Shown here: in pieces, positions 1 through 5,832 of the stretch
Position numbering within the stretch: the stretch's first letter is position 1
How the letters are laid out: the number at the start of each line of letters is the position of its first letter
Source: Clostridiaceae bacterium
GTDB lineage: Bacteria; Bacillota; Clostridia; DSM-8532
Assembly (NCBI GenBank): GCA_025361665.1
Contig: JANYKF010000406.1
Span: forward strand, 1 to 10,317
Direction of reading: 5' to 3'
Length of the DNA: 10,317 bases
Notes under the pieces: model-generated
Told to the model about the DNA's origin: nothing
The model's database searches: none
What the model saw: the letters and a program-made list of their open reading frames with translations, nothing else
Translations under genes and position numbers: made by a program

Positions 1-615
1 ATCCCGATTGCCGAGGAAACGGGGCTCATTCTTTCCGTCGGGGAATGGGCACTTCGGGAATCCTGCCGATTTGCAATGCTTCTGGATGGAAAGTTGGACC
101 CCGATTTCCATGTGGCCGTGAATGTCTCCGTGCTGCAGTTGATGCAGGCCGACTTCGTCCGCGTCGTGCAGCAGGTGCTGCAGGAGACCGGGATTCGTAC
201 AGGCGTGCTGGTGCTGGAGATCACCGAATCCATCCTGATGGAGTCGTTTGCACAGCATGCCGCCAAATTGCGGGAATTGAGCGGTTTGGGCGTGGTCATC
301 GCGTTGGATGATTTTGGCACGGGTTATTCCTCACTGACCTATCTGCAAAAACTTCCGATCCAGATGCTCAAGATCGACAAAAAATTCATCGATGAAATCC
401 ATGCCGCCGACGATGCGGCCAGCCATACCGGTTCGATTATCGCGCTGGCGCAGCAATGGGGATTCCAGGTGGTGGCCGAAGGCGTGGAGCATGAATACCA
501 GCTGCAATACCTGCAGGCGCACCATTGCGATATGATGCAGGGCTATCTGAAGAGCCGGCCGATTCCGGAACTTGAGGCTTTGGCTTATGCGGACGGAAAC
601 AATCCGGCATCGTGA
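1..615 (+). CDS. EAL-domain cyclic-di-GMP phosphodiesterase, 3' part
   Basis: Frame 1 is open from the window edge to TGA at 613-615 and encodes the last 204 residues of an EAL domain. EAL domains hydrolyse the second messenger c-di-GMP to pGpG in the cytoplasm. The EAL motif itself lies upstream of the window, but the later catalytic and metal-binding positions are present: NVS (N41 of the fragment), LEITE (E73), the DDFGTGYSS loop (D103, D104), LKID (K124), AEGVE (E160) and QGY (Q180). The visible domain therefore looks active. The protein ends about 15 residues after the domain, so EAL is the C-terminal module. By family habit a GGDEF, PAS or membrane sensor part would precede it, but this cannot be seen. 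The stop codon lies within the first unit of a 21-bp tandem repeat. The next gene, an ATPase, is convergent. Confidence 0.94.
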   Translation: MPIAEETGLILSVGEWALRESCRFAMLLDGKLDPDFHVAVNVSVLQLMQADFVRVVQQVLQETGIRTGVLVLEITESILMESFAQHAAKLRELSGLGVVIALDDFGTGYSSLTYLQKLPIQMLKIDKKFIDEIHAADDAASHTGSIIALAQQWGFQVVAEGVEHEYQLQYLQAHHCDMMQGYLKSRPIPELEALAYADGNNPAS

Positions 616-674
616 CAATGAAGCCGGACGTCATGGCAATGAGGCCAGACGTCATGGCAACGAAACGGCCCGAG
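612..674. repeat. 21-bp tandem repeat starting at the EAL stop codon
   Basis: Two good 21-bp units (612-632 and 633-653) and one decayed unit (654-674) follow each other without spacer. The phase-shifted units 618-638 and 639-659 match at 19 of 21 positions, and each contains GACGTCATGGCA. The first unit contains the EAL gene's TGA, and further in-frame TGA codons recur inside the array. Read from ATG 618 the array opens a 28-codon frame (618-704) with a 7-residue repeat (MKPDVMA, MRPDVMA). It has no Shine-Dalgarno sequence, so I do not call it a gene. No convincing rho-independent terminator is seen between this array and the convergent ATPase. Confidence 0.75.
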
Positions 675-729
675 GGACGGCCCGATATCGTTTTCATGCC
701 ATGAATATACAGCGGGGGCCGATGATATG

Positions 730-1812
730 TCAACTGGGCGTGAACATGGGCATGATGTCATCCGTCATGCCGGCCCCTGTGGCAAGCAGGCGCTGAATGT
801 CCGGTATCCCCATTCCTGACAAAACGGCAGGGCCTTCTGGAGATGACAGCAATGTGACGATTTCATTGGCGTCGAGTGCCGGGTCTGCCAGCAAATCCCG
901 ACTGAGTGTGCCGATGAGGATTTGCCGGCCGGTTTTGCGGGTCAACTGCAGGCGGTGCATCACGGATGGCAATTGGGAGAGTGCCGGCATGTCCAGATAG
1001 TTCTCCGGTTCTTCAAGCAGAAGCAGGGATTCGTTGTCCAGCATCCACCAGAGCAGCCCGATCCAGTGAAGGTTCGTTTTTGAAATATCTGCCAGGTGAT
1101 AGGGCGTATCGTTCATGAATAACGTTTCGCCGGAACCGTACGGGTTCATTTGTCCCGGTTGATCCTTTTCGTAATGCAGGTTCCCGATATTCGGATCGAG
1201 AAAGCCGAGGACGGCGGAAATTCTGTCCAGGCGATGCTCCCGGATGATGGGCGCCGTGTGGGTGACAATATCCGGAAATGGAGTGCCGGGGATCAGGCCG
1301 CCGGAAAACGGATGCAGGTAGGCAATCGAGTCAAAATAAAAAGCTAGTTCACGGAATTCCCTGTTTGCGCAGACTTGCTCGAGAGCGGTTTGCGTCAACC
1401 GTTCGCTGTCTTCCCAATCCGACGGATCCGGCCGGAGCAGCAGGGGTTGACTGTTCTTCCAGACTTCCTCCCTGGTGATGACGGGTCTTCTGTATCCACG
1501 GTTTTCCTGGGTGAAGACAAGATGATAGGTCCATGCAGCATGGGTTTTTTCATCCTGCATATCAAGGGTAATGCCTATATGCGGTATTGAGGGATCGTAG
1601 CGGCCCCTCAGTTTGGCCAGGCCTCCACGCAGGGAAACTGCAGACTGCATGCCTCCGCCGCTGGAAACAAGGTCATGAAGAAACCGGAACACGTCAAGGC
1701 ATTCCGATGGACCGGAGCCGCCGGGGCTGAGGAAAAACATCCTCTTTTCCAGCAGGATCTCGGCTTGTTCCATATTGTGCCAGTTCAGGAGCTTGACCCG
1801 CTGAATGATCAT
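730..1812 (-). CDS. AAA_21/RecF-like ATPase homologue with degenerate nucleotide-binding motifs
   Basis: 360 residues from ATG 1812, preceded by GAGGTG at 5-nt spacing. A TTG directly before it (1815) is too close to the ribosome binding site. The N-terminus (MIIQRVKLLNWHNMEQAEI), then the P-loop region and LDVFRFL, an SGGGMQSAV segment and RGGLAKLR, follow the pattern of stand-alone AAA_21 ATPases. In that family the P-loop reads like GPNxSGKSN. Here it reads SPGGSGPSE (residues 29-37), so the Walker A lysine is proline 35. Walker B is well kept (LLLLEEPEN, 263-271). The region where an LSDGT-type signature is expected reads ISKTN (243-247), and the expected THS switch reads TLS (302-304). 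The frame is intact and of family-like length, which suggests a maintained protein rather than a random wreck. ATP hydrolysis is doubtful; a binding or regulatory role is possible. No partner gene (for example DUF4276, often next to such ATPases) is adjacent. Function unknown. Confidence 0.86.
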   Translation of the reverse strand: MIIQRVKLLNWHNMEQAEILLEKRMFFLSPGGSGPSECLDVFRFLHDLVSSGGGMQSAVSLRGGLAKLRGRYDPSIPHIGITLDMQDEKTHAAWTYHLVFTQENRGYRRPVITREEVWKNSQPLLLRPDPSDWEDSERLTQTALEQVCANREFRELAFYFDSIAYLHPFSGGLIPGTPFPDIVTHTAPIIREHRLDRISAVLGFLDPNIGNLHYEKDQPGQMNPYGSGETLFMNDTPYHLADISKTNLHWIGLLWWMLDNESLLLLEEPENYLDMPALSQLPSVMHRLQLTRKTGRQILIGTLSRDLLADPALDANEIVTLLSSPEGPAVLSGMGIPDIQRLLATGAGMTDDIMPMFTPS

Positions 1813-1836
1813 CAAGGCACCTCATGCTGGATTGGT

Positions 1837-1869
1837 ATGCAAATACGGCAAAGCCGCATTTGCATTTTT
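1837..1869. promoter_or_regulatory. Long hairpin with T run in the ATPase leader
   Basis: Arms ATGCAAATACGGC (1837-1849) and GCCGCATTTGCAT (1853-1865) pair at 12 of 13 positions (A1845 faces C1857) around an AAA loop. The arms are followed by Ts through 1869 on the plus strand. On that strand it has the shape of a rho-independent terminator and could stop antisense transcripts entering the ATPase region. On the minus strand it lies in the presumed 5' leader of the ATPase, about 25 nt before the start codon, without a downstream U tract. There it could act as an operator or as a structure affecting translation. Which role applies cannot be told from sequence. Confidence 0.55.
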
Positions 1870-1952
1870 GTGTGTGCTGCCCCGAGGCGGCATGGGTATT
1901 CTGGTGATAAGACTCGATTTGCCTAGTCACGGGATGAAGTCGTTCTGTTTCC

Positions 1953-1981
1953 ATGATACACATCAAATGGCCACGCTTCAA
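1953..1981 (-). promoter_or_regulatory. Candidate sigma-A promoter for the ATPase
   Basis: On the minus strand TTGAAG (1981-1976) is followed after 17 bp by TATCAT (1958-1953), close to TTGACA/TATAAT. Transcription would start near 1946 and give a leader of about 135 nt that includes the 1837-1865 hairpin. Confidence 0.4.
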
Positions 1982-2044
1982 TCGAATTGTCATCCGATCG
2001 GATCTTCTTTGCCGGATCAGAAGCGTAAAACTCCTGTATCAAAG

Positions 2045-2072
2045 TTGAAATATGGGAATTGTAACATATATG
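2045..2072 (+). promoter_or_regulatory. Candidate promoter for the secreted copper-amine-oxidase-N-like protein
   Basis: TTGAAA (2045-2050), a 16-bp spacer and TATATG (2067-2072) lie in an AT-rich patch. Alternative -10 sequences (TATAGT at 2074-2079) lack a good -35. Transcription would leave a leader of about 150 nt before the start codon. Confidence 0.35.
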
Positions 2073-2157
2073 GTATAGTAAATATGCGTCATTTAGCCGG
2101 CGGGAAGCACTGTAGCTGTCGAACCAGCGATGAAATACGATGAGAAAAGGACAAAAT

Positions 2158-2218
2158 CGGGTTTTTCATGAGGGCTAGACATGAAAGGACCCGTTTCCCG
2201 GCTGGGATGTTTCATCCC
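2158..2218 (+). promoter_or_regulatory. Two leader hairpins before the ribosome binding site
   Basis: Hairpin 1: CGGGT (2158-2162) pairs with ACCCG (2189-2193), and TTTCATG (2164-2170) pairs with CATGAAA (2180-2186) around a 9-nt loop. Hairpin 2: GGGATG (2204-2209) pairs with CATCCC (2213-2218) around TTT, ending 6-7 nt before the AAGGAG ribosome binding site (2224-2229). They sit where a cis-acting leader element would, but I match them to no known riboswitch class. Confidence 0.4.
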
Positions 2219-2233
2219 GAGAAAAGGAGCGCA

Positions 2234-3184
2234 ATGCGAAAACTATTGAGTCTTTTATTGGTCATGGTTGTTGTTTCAATTGCCACGCTTGGTTTTTCGG
2301 AACTGAACAAGTTGAATGTCGGGCTGGATGTCGTGTCTGCTGCGACTGCCAAAGCGACGGCTACGCCAGCTCCGGCTGCTCCTGCCCCCACTCCTGCCCC
2401 CACTCCGGTTCCTACTCCGGTGCCCACGCTTGCCCCGACCCCGGCACCGACTCCTGCGCCAACGCCAAAACCGGTTGTGGCCCCGGCGGCAACCCCGAAG
2501 CCTGTTGTGAAGGCAACGAAGCCCGTTGCCACGCCAAAGCCCGCACTGACCACCAAACCGGCGACAACCCCGGCACCTGTTGTCAAACCGGCGCCCATTG
2601 TTCCAACCAAGGAACAGCTGCAGAAAATAGCAGCCATGGAAGTATTGCTGAAGAATGCCAACGGGGATAAAGTGGCCAGGGTTGGCATCCTGAAACAATT
2701 GGTTGCTCTTCGCGTGGCAGCGGGAGATGTTTCCATTCCTATTGTTGTCAATGGAACCGTCTTGAAATTCGATGTAGCCCCCATTGTCAGATCCGGCCGG
2801 ACGCTTATCCCTATCAGGGCCATGGCGGCCGCATTCGGAGCCACGGTGGACTGGAACGCGCAGAACCCGGAATGGGTAACCGTCACCAAAGCTGTAAAGG
2901 CGGGAGAACAGTCCCTCGTGTTTCTGATGAATCTGAAAACGGGTGTCGTGACGATGAACAACATGCTCGTGGATCTTGAAGTCAAACCGATTGTCCTCCT
3001 GCATCGGACCATGGTGCCGATTCGGTTGATCTCTGAGGCCTTCGGCATGAAAGTAGACTATGATCCCGCAACCAAGGGTGTCTTCATCGATACCCCCATC
3101 AAGGAAACGGTCACCCCGGTCACCGCAGTACCGAATCCCGCCGCCCAAAGCGCAGTCCAGTCTGTCGATGGACAAGATGACTGA
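2234..3184 (+). CDS. Secreted protein with Pro-rich linker and copper-amine-oxidase N-terminal-like repeats
   Basis: 316 residues. The start is ATG 2234, with AAGGAG 4-5 nt upstream. An upstream in-frame ATG at 2168 would add 22 residues ahead of the signal sequence and has no ribosome binding site. The N-terminus (MRKLL, then a hydrophobic run to about residue 20) is an export signal; the cleavage point is uncertain. Residues about 42-123 form a flexible Pro/Thr/Ala-rich linker. Residues about 165-288 match the copper amine oxidase N-terminal-like domain (PF07833 type), seen as the paired motifs RTLIPIRAMAAAFGATVDW (189-207) and RTMVPIRLISEAFGMKVDY (258-276). In Bacillota such domains are found on exported, cell-surface or spore-associated proteins. 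They do not by themselves imply oxidase activity, and no catalytic amine oxidase domain is present. The exact role is unknown. Transcription is divergent from the ATPase, with a long structured leader. Confidence 0.9.
   Translation: MRKLLSLLLVMVVVSIATLGFSELNKLNVGLDVVSAATAKATATPAPAAPAPTPAPTPVPTPVPTLAPTPAPTPAPTPKPVVAPAATPKPVVKATKPVATPKPALTTKPATTPAPVVKPAPIVPTKEQLQKIAAMEVLLKNANGDKVARVGILKQLVALRVAAGDVSIPIVVNGTVLKFDVAPIVRSGRTLIPIRAMAAAFGATVDWNAQNPEWVTVTKAVKAGEQSLVFLMNLKTGVVTMNNMLVDLEVKPIVLLHRTMVPIRLISEAFGMKVDYDPATKGVFIDTPIKETVTPVTAVPNPAAQSAVQSVDGQDD
2357..2602 (+). repeat. Degenerate Pro-Thr-Ala linker repeat
   Basis: Within the secreted protein gene, about 82 codons encode TPAP, TPVP and TPKP units from short degenerate repeats such as ACTCCTGCCCCC. 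The first half (to about residue 80) is a regular PTP pattern. The second half (KPVV, ATPKP) adds lysines, giving a basic, extended linker that could cross or bind the cell wall. Arrays of this kind can change length by slippage. Confidence 0.85.
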
Positions 3185-3192
3185 TTTGGTGT

Positions 3193-3218
3193 AATCCTGC
3201 GGCTGATGCTGCAGGATT
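3193..3218 (+). terminator. Possible terminator hairpin after the secreted protein gene
   Basis: AATCCTGCGGC (3193-3203) pairs with GCTGCAGGATT (3208-3218) around a TGAT loop. The 11-bp stem contains one G-U pair and begins 8 nt after the stop codon. No T tract follows, so it may be an inefficient terminator or an mRNA 3'-end stabiliser. Confidence 0.4.
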
Positions 3219-3337
3219 CATGCCTGTGTACTGCTCTGACACGCATAAGCGATTTGCCATCATGCAAACCCGGCTCATCACAGTCGCCGACCCATTGGGC
3301 GGCTGTTGGCCGGGTTTGTTCCTGCTCGGGGAATTCC

Positions 3338-3366
3338 TTGGGTTTTCATGCTTTTGAGGGTATACC
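3338..3366 (+). promoter_or_regulatory. Weak candidate promoter for the Gfo/Idh/MocA gene
   Basis: TTGGGT (3338-3343), a 17-bp spacer and TATACC (3361-3366) lie about 108 bp before the start codon. Spacing is ideal but both hexamers are imperfect. Between it and the gene, TGGGCA (3403-3408) and TGCCCA (3418-3423) form a small inverted repeat. Confidence 0.25.
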
Positions 3367-3474
3367 GATTCGCCGAAAACAGGTAGGATGGTGATGAAGA
3401 CTTGGGCATCTGTCATGTGCCCATTTACGCGGAAGCAAGAGAGAAAGCGATGATCCGGCAGAGGAGCACTTGTC

Positions 3475-4470
3475 ATGATTCGATTCGGCATTGTCGGGAC
3501 AGGCAAAATAACGGAAGAGTTCATCACGAGTGCCCGTGCAGCCGGAGATGCGGAACCGGTGGCGGTATGTTCCCGCACGGAAGAGGCCGGCGCCATCCAT
3601 GCAGGGAAGCATGGCCTTGCACACGTCTTCACAAGCCTGCCGGATATGGTTCGGAGCGGCAAGGTGGATGCGGTCTACATTGCAAGCCCAAATTCATTTC
3701 ACGCCCGTCAGGCCATCGCCGCGCTGGAGCGGGGAGTTCCGGTTCTGGTTGAAAAACCCGCCGCTTCCAACGTCATTGAATTTGATGCAATGATCGCCAC
3801 GGCGCGGAAAAACGGAACCCTTCTGATGGAAGCCATGAAATCCACCCTGGTTCCCGCGTTTGAAGCGATTCGGGAACAGCTTCCGAAGTTGGGGATCATC
3901 CGGCACTATTTTGCCAGTTATTGCCAGTATTCATCCCGCTATGATGCCCATTTGGCCGGGGAATACAGGAATGCCTTTGATCCCGCCCTTTCAAACGGAT
4001 CCCTTCTGGACATCGGTATTTACGGCGTATTTCCCGCCATCCGGCTGTTCGGCGCACCGAAAACGGTTCAGGCGTCGGCCGGGCTGCTCTCAACCGGTGT
4101 CGATGGATACGGAAGCCTCATTCTTGGCTACGAGGGGATGGATGCCGTCATCCTGCACGCAAAGAATTCCGATTCCTGGCTGCCGGCTGAAATACAGGGG
4201 GAGAAGGCAACCTTGCGGCTTGACCGGATCAACCTGCCGGAAAAAGTGGAACTTCTGTATCGTGACGGCAGGGTGGAGAACATTCCAGTCTCGAGGCCGG
4301 ATCCGTTCATGACCTACGAAATTCGGGAATTCACCAGGCTGCTGCGAAACGGGGAAAAGGAATCCCGCGTCAATTCGTTGTCGGTTTCGCTGGAAACCCT
4401 CCGCGTGATGGATGAAGCCCGCCGACAGACCGGTGTTGCTTATCCGGCGGACGCGGGAGAACAGGCATAA
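3475..4470 (+). CDS. Gfo/Idh/MocA family NAD(P)-dependent oxidoreductase
   Basis: 331 residues from ATG 3475, with GAGGAG (3461-3466) 8 nt upstream. The N-terminal Rossmann fold opens with FGIVGTGKI (GxGxxI, residues 4-12) for NAD(P) binding. SPNSFH (71-76) and VEKP (92-95, with lysine 94) are the usual family motifs, lysine 94 being the expected catalytic or substrate-contacting residue. The C-terminal substrate domain carries GSLLDIGIYGVFPA (175-188), with D179 and Y183 at the usual active-site positions. Members oxidise or reduce sugars, cyclitols and related hydroxy compounds in the cytoplasm; the substrate cannot be predicted. Length is typical and no defects are seen. No other sugar-metabolism genes are adjacent, and the following MFS pseudogene is convergent, so its partners are unclear. 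Confidence 0.94.
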   Translation: MIRFGIVGTGKITEEFITSARAAGDAEPVAVCSRTEEAGAIHAGKHGLAHVFTSLPDMVRSGKVDAVYIASPNSFHARQAIAALERGVPVLVEKPAASNVIEFDAMIATARKNGTLLMEAMKSTLVPAFEAIREQLPKLGIIRHYFASYCQYSSRYDAHLAGEYRNAFDPALSNGSLLDIGIYGVFPAIRLFGAPKTVQASAGLLSTGVDGYGSLILGYEGMDAVILHAKNSDSWLPAEIQGEKATLRLDRINLPEKVELLYRDGRVENIPVSRPDPFMTYEIREFTRLLRNGEKESRVNSLSVSLETLRVMDEARRQTGVAYPADAGEQA

Positions 4471-4487
4471 CTGACTGGGTCAATCGA

Positions 4488-5714
4488 TCAGCCCTTTATT
4501 TTCCTGACCCACAGCAGGACAGCGTACAAAAGGAGGATGATGAGCCCGCATGCGGCGAAGCCGATCCGTGGGCCAAACCAGTTGGTGACGGCACCCGCAT
4601 AAAGGTTCCCGATGGGGATAAGTGTCGGCGAACGCCAATGTGTAGATGCTCATCACCCGGCCCCGGTATTGATCGGCAGAAAAGATCTGCACCATGGAGT
4701 TGGCGGCGGAACTGAACCAGACGATGCTGAATCCCAAAGCGGCCAGGCATAGGCCCGTCAAGGCATATAACCCGGAAAAACCAGTCAGGACCAGGAATCC
4801 GGATATCACCAGCAGCAGGATCAGAATCACTTTTTTTGGACCGGCCTTGCTCATGAACGCCATTGTCATGGCACCAAGGAATGAGCCGATGCCCATGAGG
4901 GACATCAGCAGGCCGAACCCCGTTTCTTTCTGGCCCAGAATCTCTTTGGCAAAAACGGGAACCAGGATACCGGCATTGAAGGCGAAGGCACCCACGATGG
5001 CAGTCGTCAGGATGGTTTCGAGAAGGATGGGCGTTTTGCCGACATATTTGAGTCCATCTCCAATTTGCCGGAAAATGCTTCCATCCAGTTTGTGTCGTGC
5101 CTGCGCATGCTCGGGATTGATGCCTGCAAGACATCATCCGAGACGGAATGACTGTGTCGTGCCTGCGCATGCTCGGGATTCATGAGCAGCAGGCTGATGA
5201 TGACGGCTCCGAAACTGATGGCATTGGCATAAAAACAGACGGTGAGCCCCCAAATGCCCATGACGAGGCCAGCCAGGGCCGGTCCGATGATTCTCGCCAG
5301 GTTGAAGACCGATGAATTCAGCGCAATGGCATTCATCAAGTCTATCTTGCCTACCAGTTCTATCACGAAAGACTGGCGTGCCGGCATGTCCAGTGTGTTG
5401 ACGATCCCCATCAGGGCAGCCAGCACAAGGATGTGCCAGTATTGGATGATGCCCGTCGAGTTTAGAATCGCAAAGGAAAGTGTGATGATCAGGGACGCCG
5501 ACTGGGTGAACAAGAGGATGCTTTTTTTGGGGAGCTTGTCTGTCCAGGCTCCGGCAAACAGCGAAAACAGAAGCATCGGGGTGAATTGCAGGGCACTGAC
5601 AAGGCTCAGCAGGAAGGCTGAACTTGTCAGCGAATAGGCCAGCCACGGCTGCGCGATGTTCTTCATCCAGGTGCCGATCAAGGAGACGCACATGCCGAAA
5701 CAAATTCTACTGTT
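4488..5714 (-). pseudogene. Broken MFS exporter (EntS/MFS_3-like)
   Basis: Three reading frames join into one major facilitator protein of the MFS_3 (enterobactin-exporter-like) type, which would export small molecules or drugs across the cytoplasmic membrane. Frame A starts in NSRICFGMCVSLIGTWM (from 5714) and covers the first six helices to MNPEHAQARH. Frame B resumes as GDGLKYVGKTPILLETILTT and runs to MSIYTLAFA. Frame C continues LIPIGNLYAGAVTNWFG to a TGA at 4488-4490. Lesions: (1) no start codon before the conserved first helix, the frame being closed by TGA at 5724-5726; (2) a 62-bp insertion bounded by 28-bp direct repeats (5091-5180); (3) one extra base near 4620-4628. Removing 63 bases from 4488-5714 leaves 388 codons, slightly short of the roughly 400-420 usual for the family, so about 10-25 N-terminal residues are missing. 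Internal ATGs at 5693 and 4995 could still start fragments, but neither would be a full transporter. Confidence 0.9.
5091..5180. repeat. 28-bp perfect direct repeat flanking 34 bp, inside the MFS pseudogene
   Basis: Positions 5091-5118 and 5153-5180 are identical over 28 bp (TGTGTCGTGCCTGCGCATGC, then TCGGGATT), with 34 bp between them (5119-5152). The period of 62 bp is not a multiple of three. Excising one repeat plus the 34 bp joins NPEHAQARH directly to KLDGSIFRQIGDGLKYVGK in one frame, which is the expected loop between helices 6 and 7. This is not a plain tandem duplication, because the 34-bp middle occurs once. Confidence 0.95.
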
Positions 5715-5742
5715 GACACGTGTTCAGCATTATGATCATACT
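5713..5742 (+). promoter_or_regulatory. Strong candidate promoter for the VOC gene
   Basis: A perfect TTGACA (5713-5718), an 18-bp spacer and CATACT (5737-5742) point rightward toward the VOC gene and predict a start near 5750 and a leader of about 80 nt. The -35 overlaps the broken 5' end of the opposite-strand MFS pseudogene. Confidence 0.5.
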
Positions 5743-5832
5743 ATGGCATGAAATCACTCCGGAACAGTTTCGTCAATCCATCACCCGAATCAACCCAAAC
5801 CAATGCAGCCATGAGGCAAGGAGAAGATGAAG

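Larger units (their letters stand above)
1813..2233. other. Divergent intergenic region, 421 bp
   Basis: This region separates the minus-strand ATPase from the plus-strand secreted protein. It holds a minus-strand promoter candidate (1953-1981), a plus-strand promoter candidate (2045-2072), a 13-bp-stem hairpin followed by a T run (1837-1869), a perfect 12-bp palindrome ATCCGATCGGAT (1992-2003) between the two promoters that could bind a dimeric regulator, and leader hairpins (2158-2218). No convincing protein-coding frame was found in it. Confidence 0.6.

Noticed and set aside
678..721. Terminator between the convergent EAL and ATPase genes
   Set aside because: CGGCCC (678-683) and GGGCCG (716-721) can pair, but the 32-nt loop and lack of a T tract make it a poor terminator.
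2080..2160. c-di-GMP (GEMM) riboswitch upstream of the secreted protein gene
   Set aside because: Suggested by context, but the conserved GEMM segments and paired helices are not visible.
2168..2233. N-terminal extension of the secreted protein from ATG 2168
   Set aside because: It would place 22 charged residues before a clear signal peptide, lies inside a leader hairpin and has no ribosome binding site at proper spacing. ATG 2234 has AAGGAG.
2212..3175. Long minus-strand frames (278 and 299 codons) opposite the secreted protein gene
   Set aside because: They are low-complexity shadows of the Pro-Thr-Ala linker and conserved repeat (Gly/Val/Ala-rich or Arg/Gly-rich), with no domain and no ribosome binding site.
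3120..3662. 180-codon minus-strand frame across the 3185-3474 gap
   Set aside because: It overlaps the ends of two well-supported plus-strand genes, shows no recognisable motif and has shadow-like composition.
5091..5180. CRISPR-like array, because of the 28-bp repeat and 34-bp spacer
   Set aside because: There are only two copies and one spacer, no leader or cas genes, and the repeat lies within the coding sequence of an MFS protein and encodes part of it.
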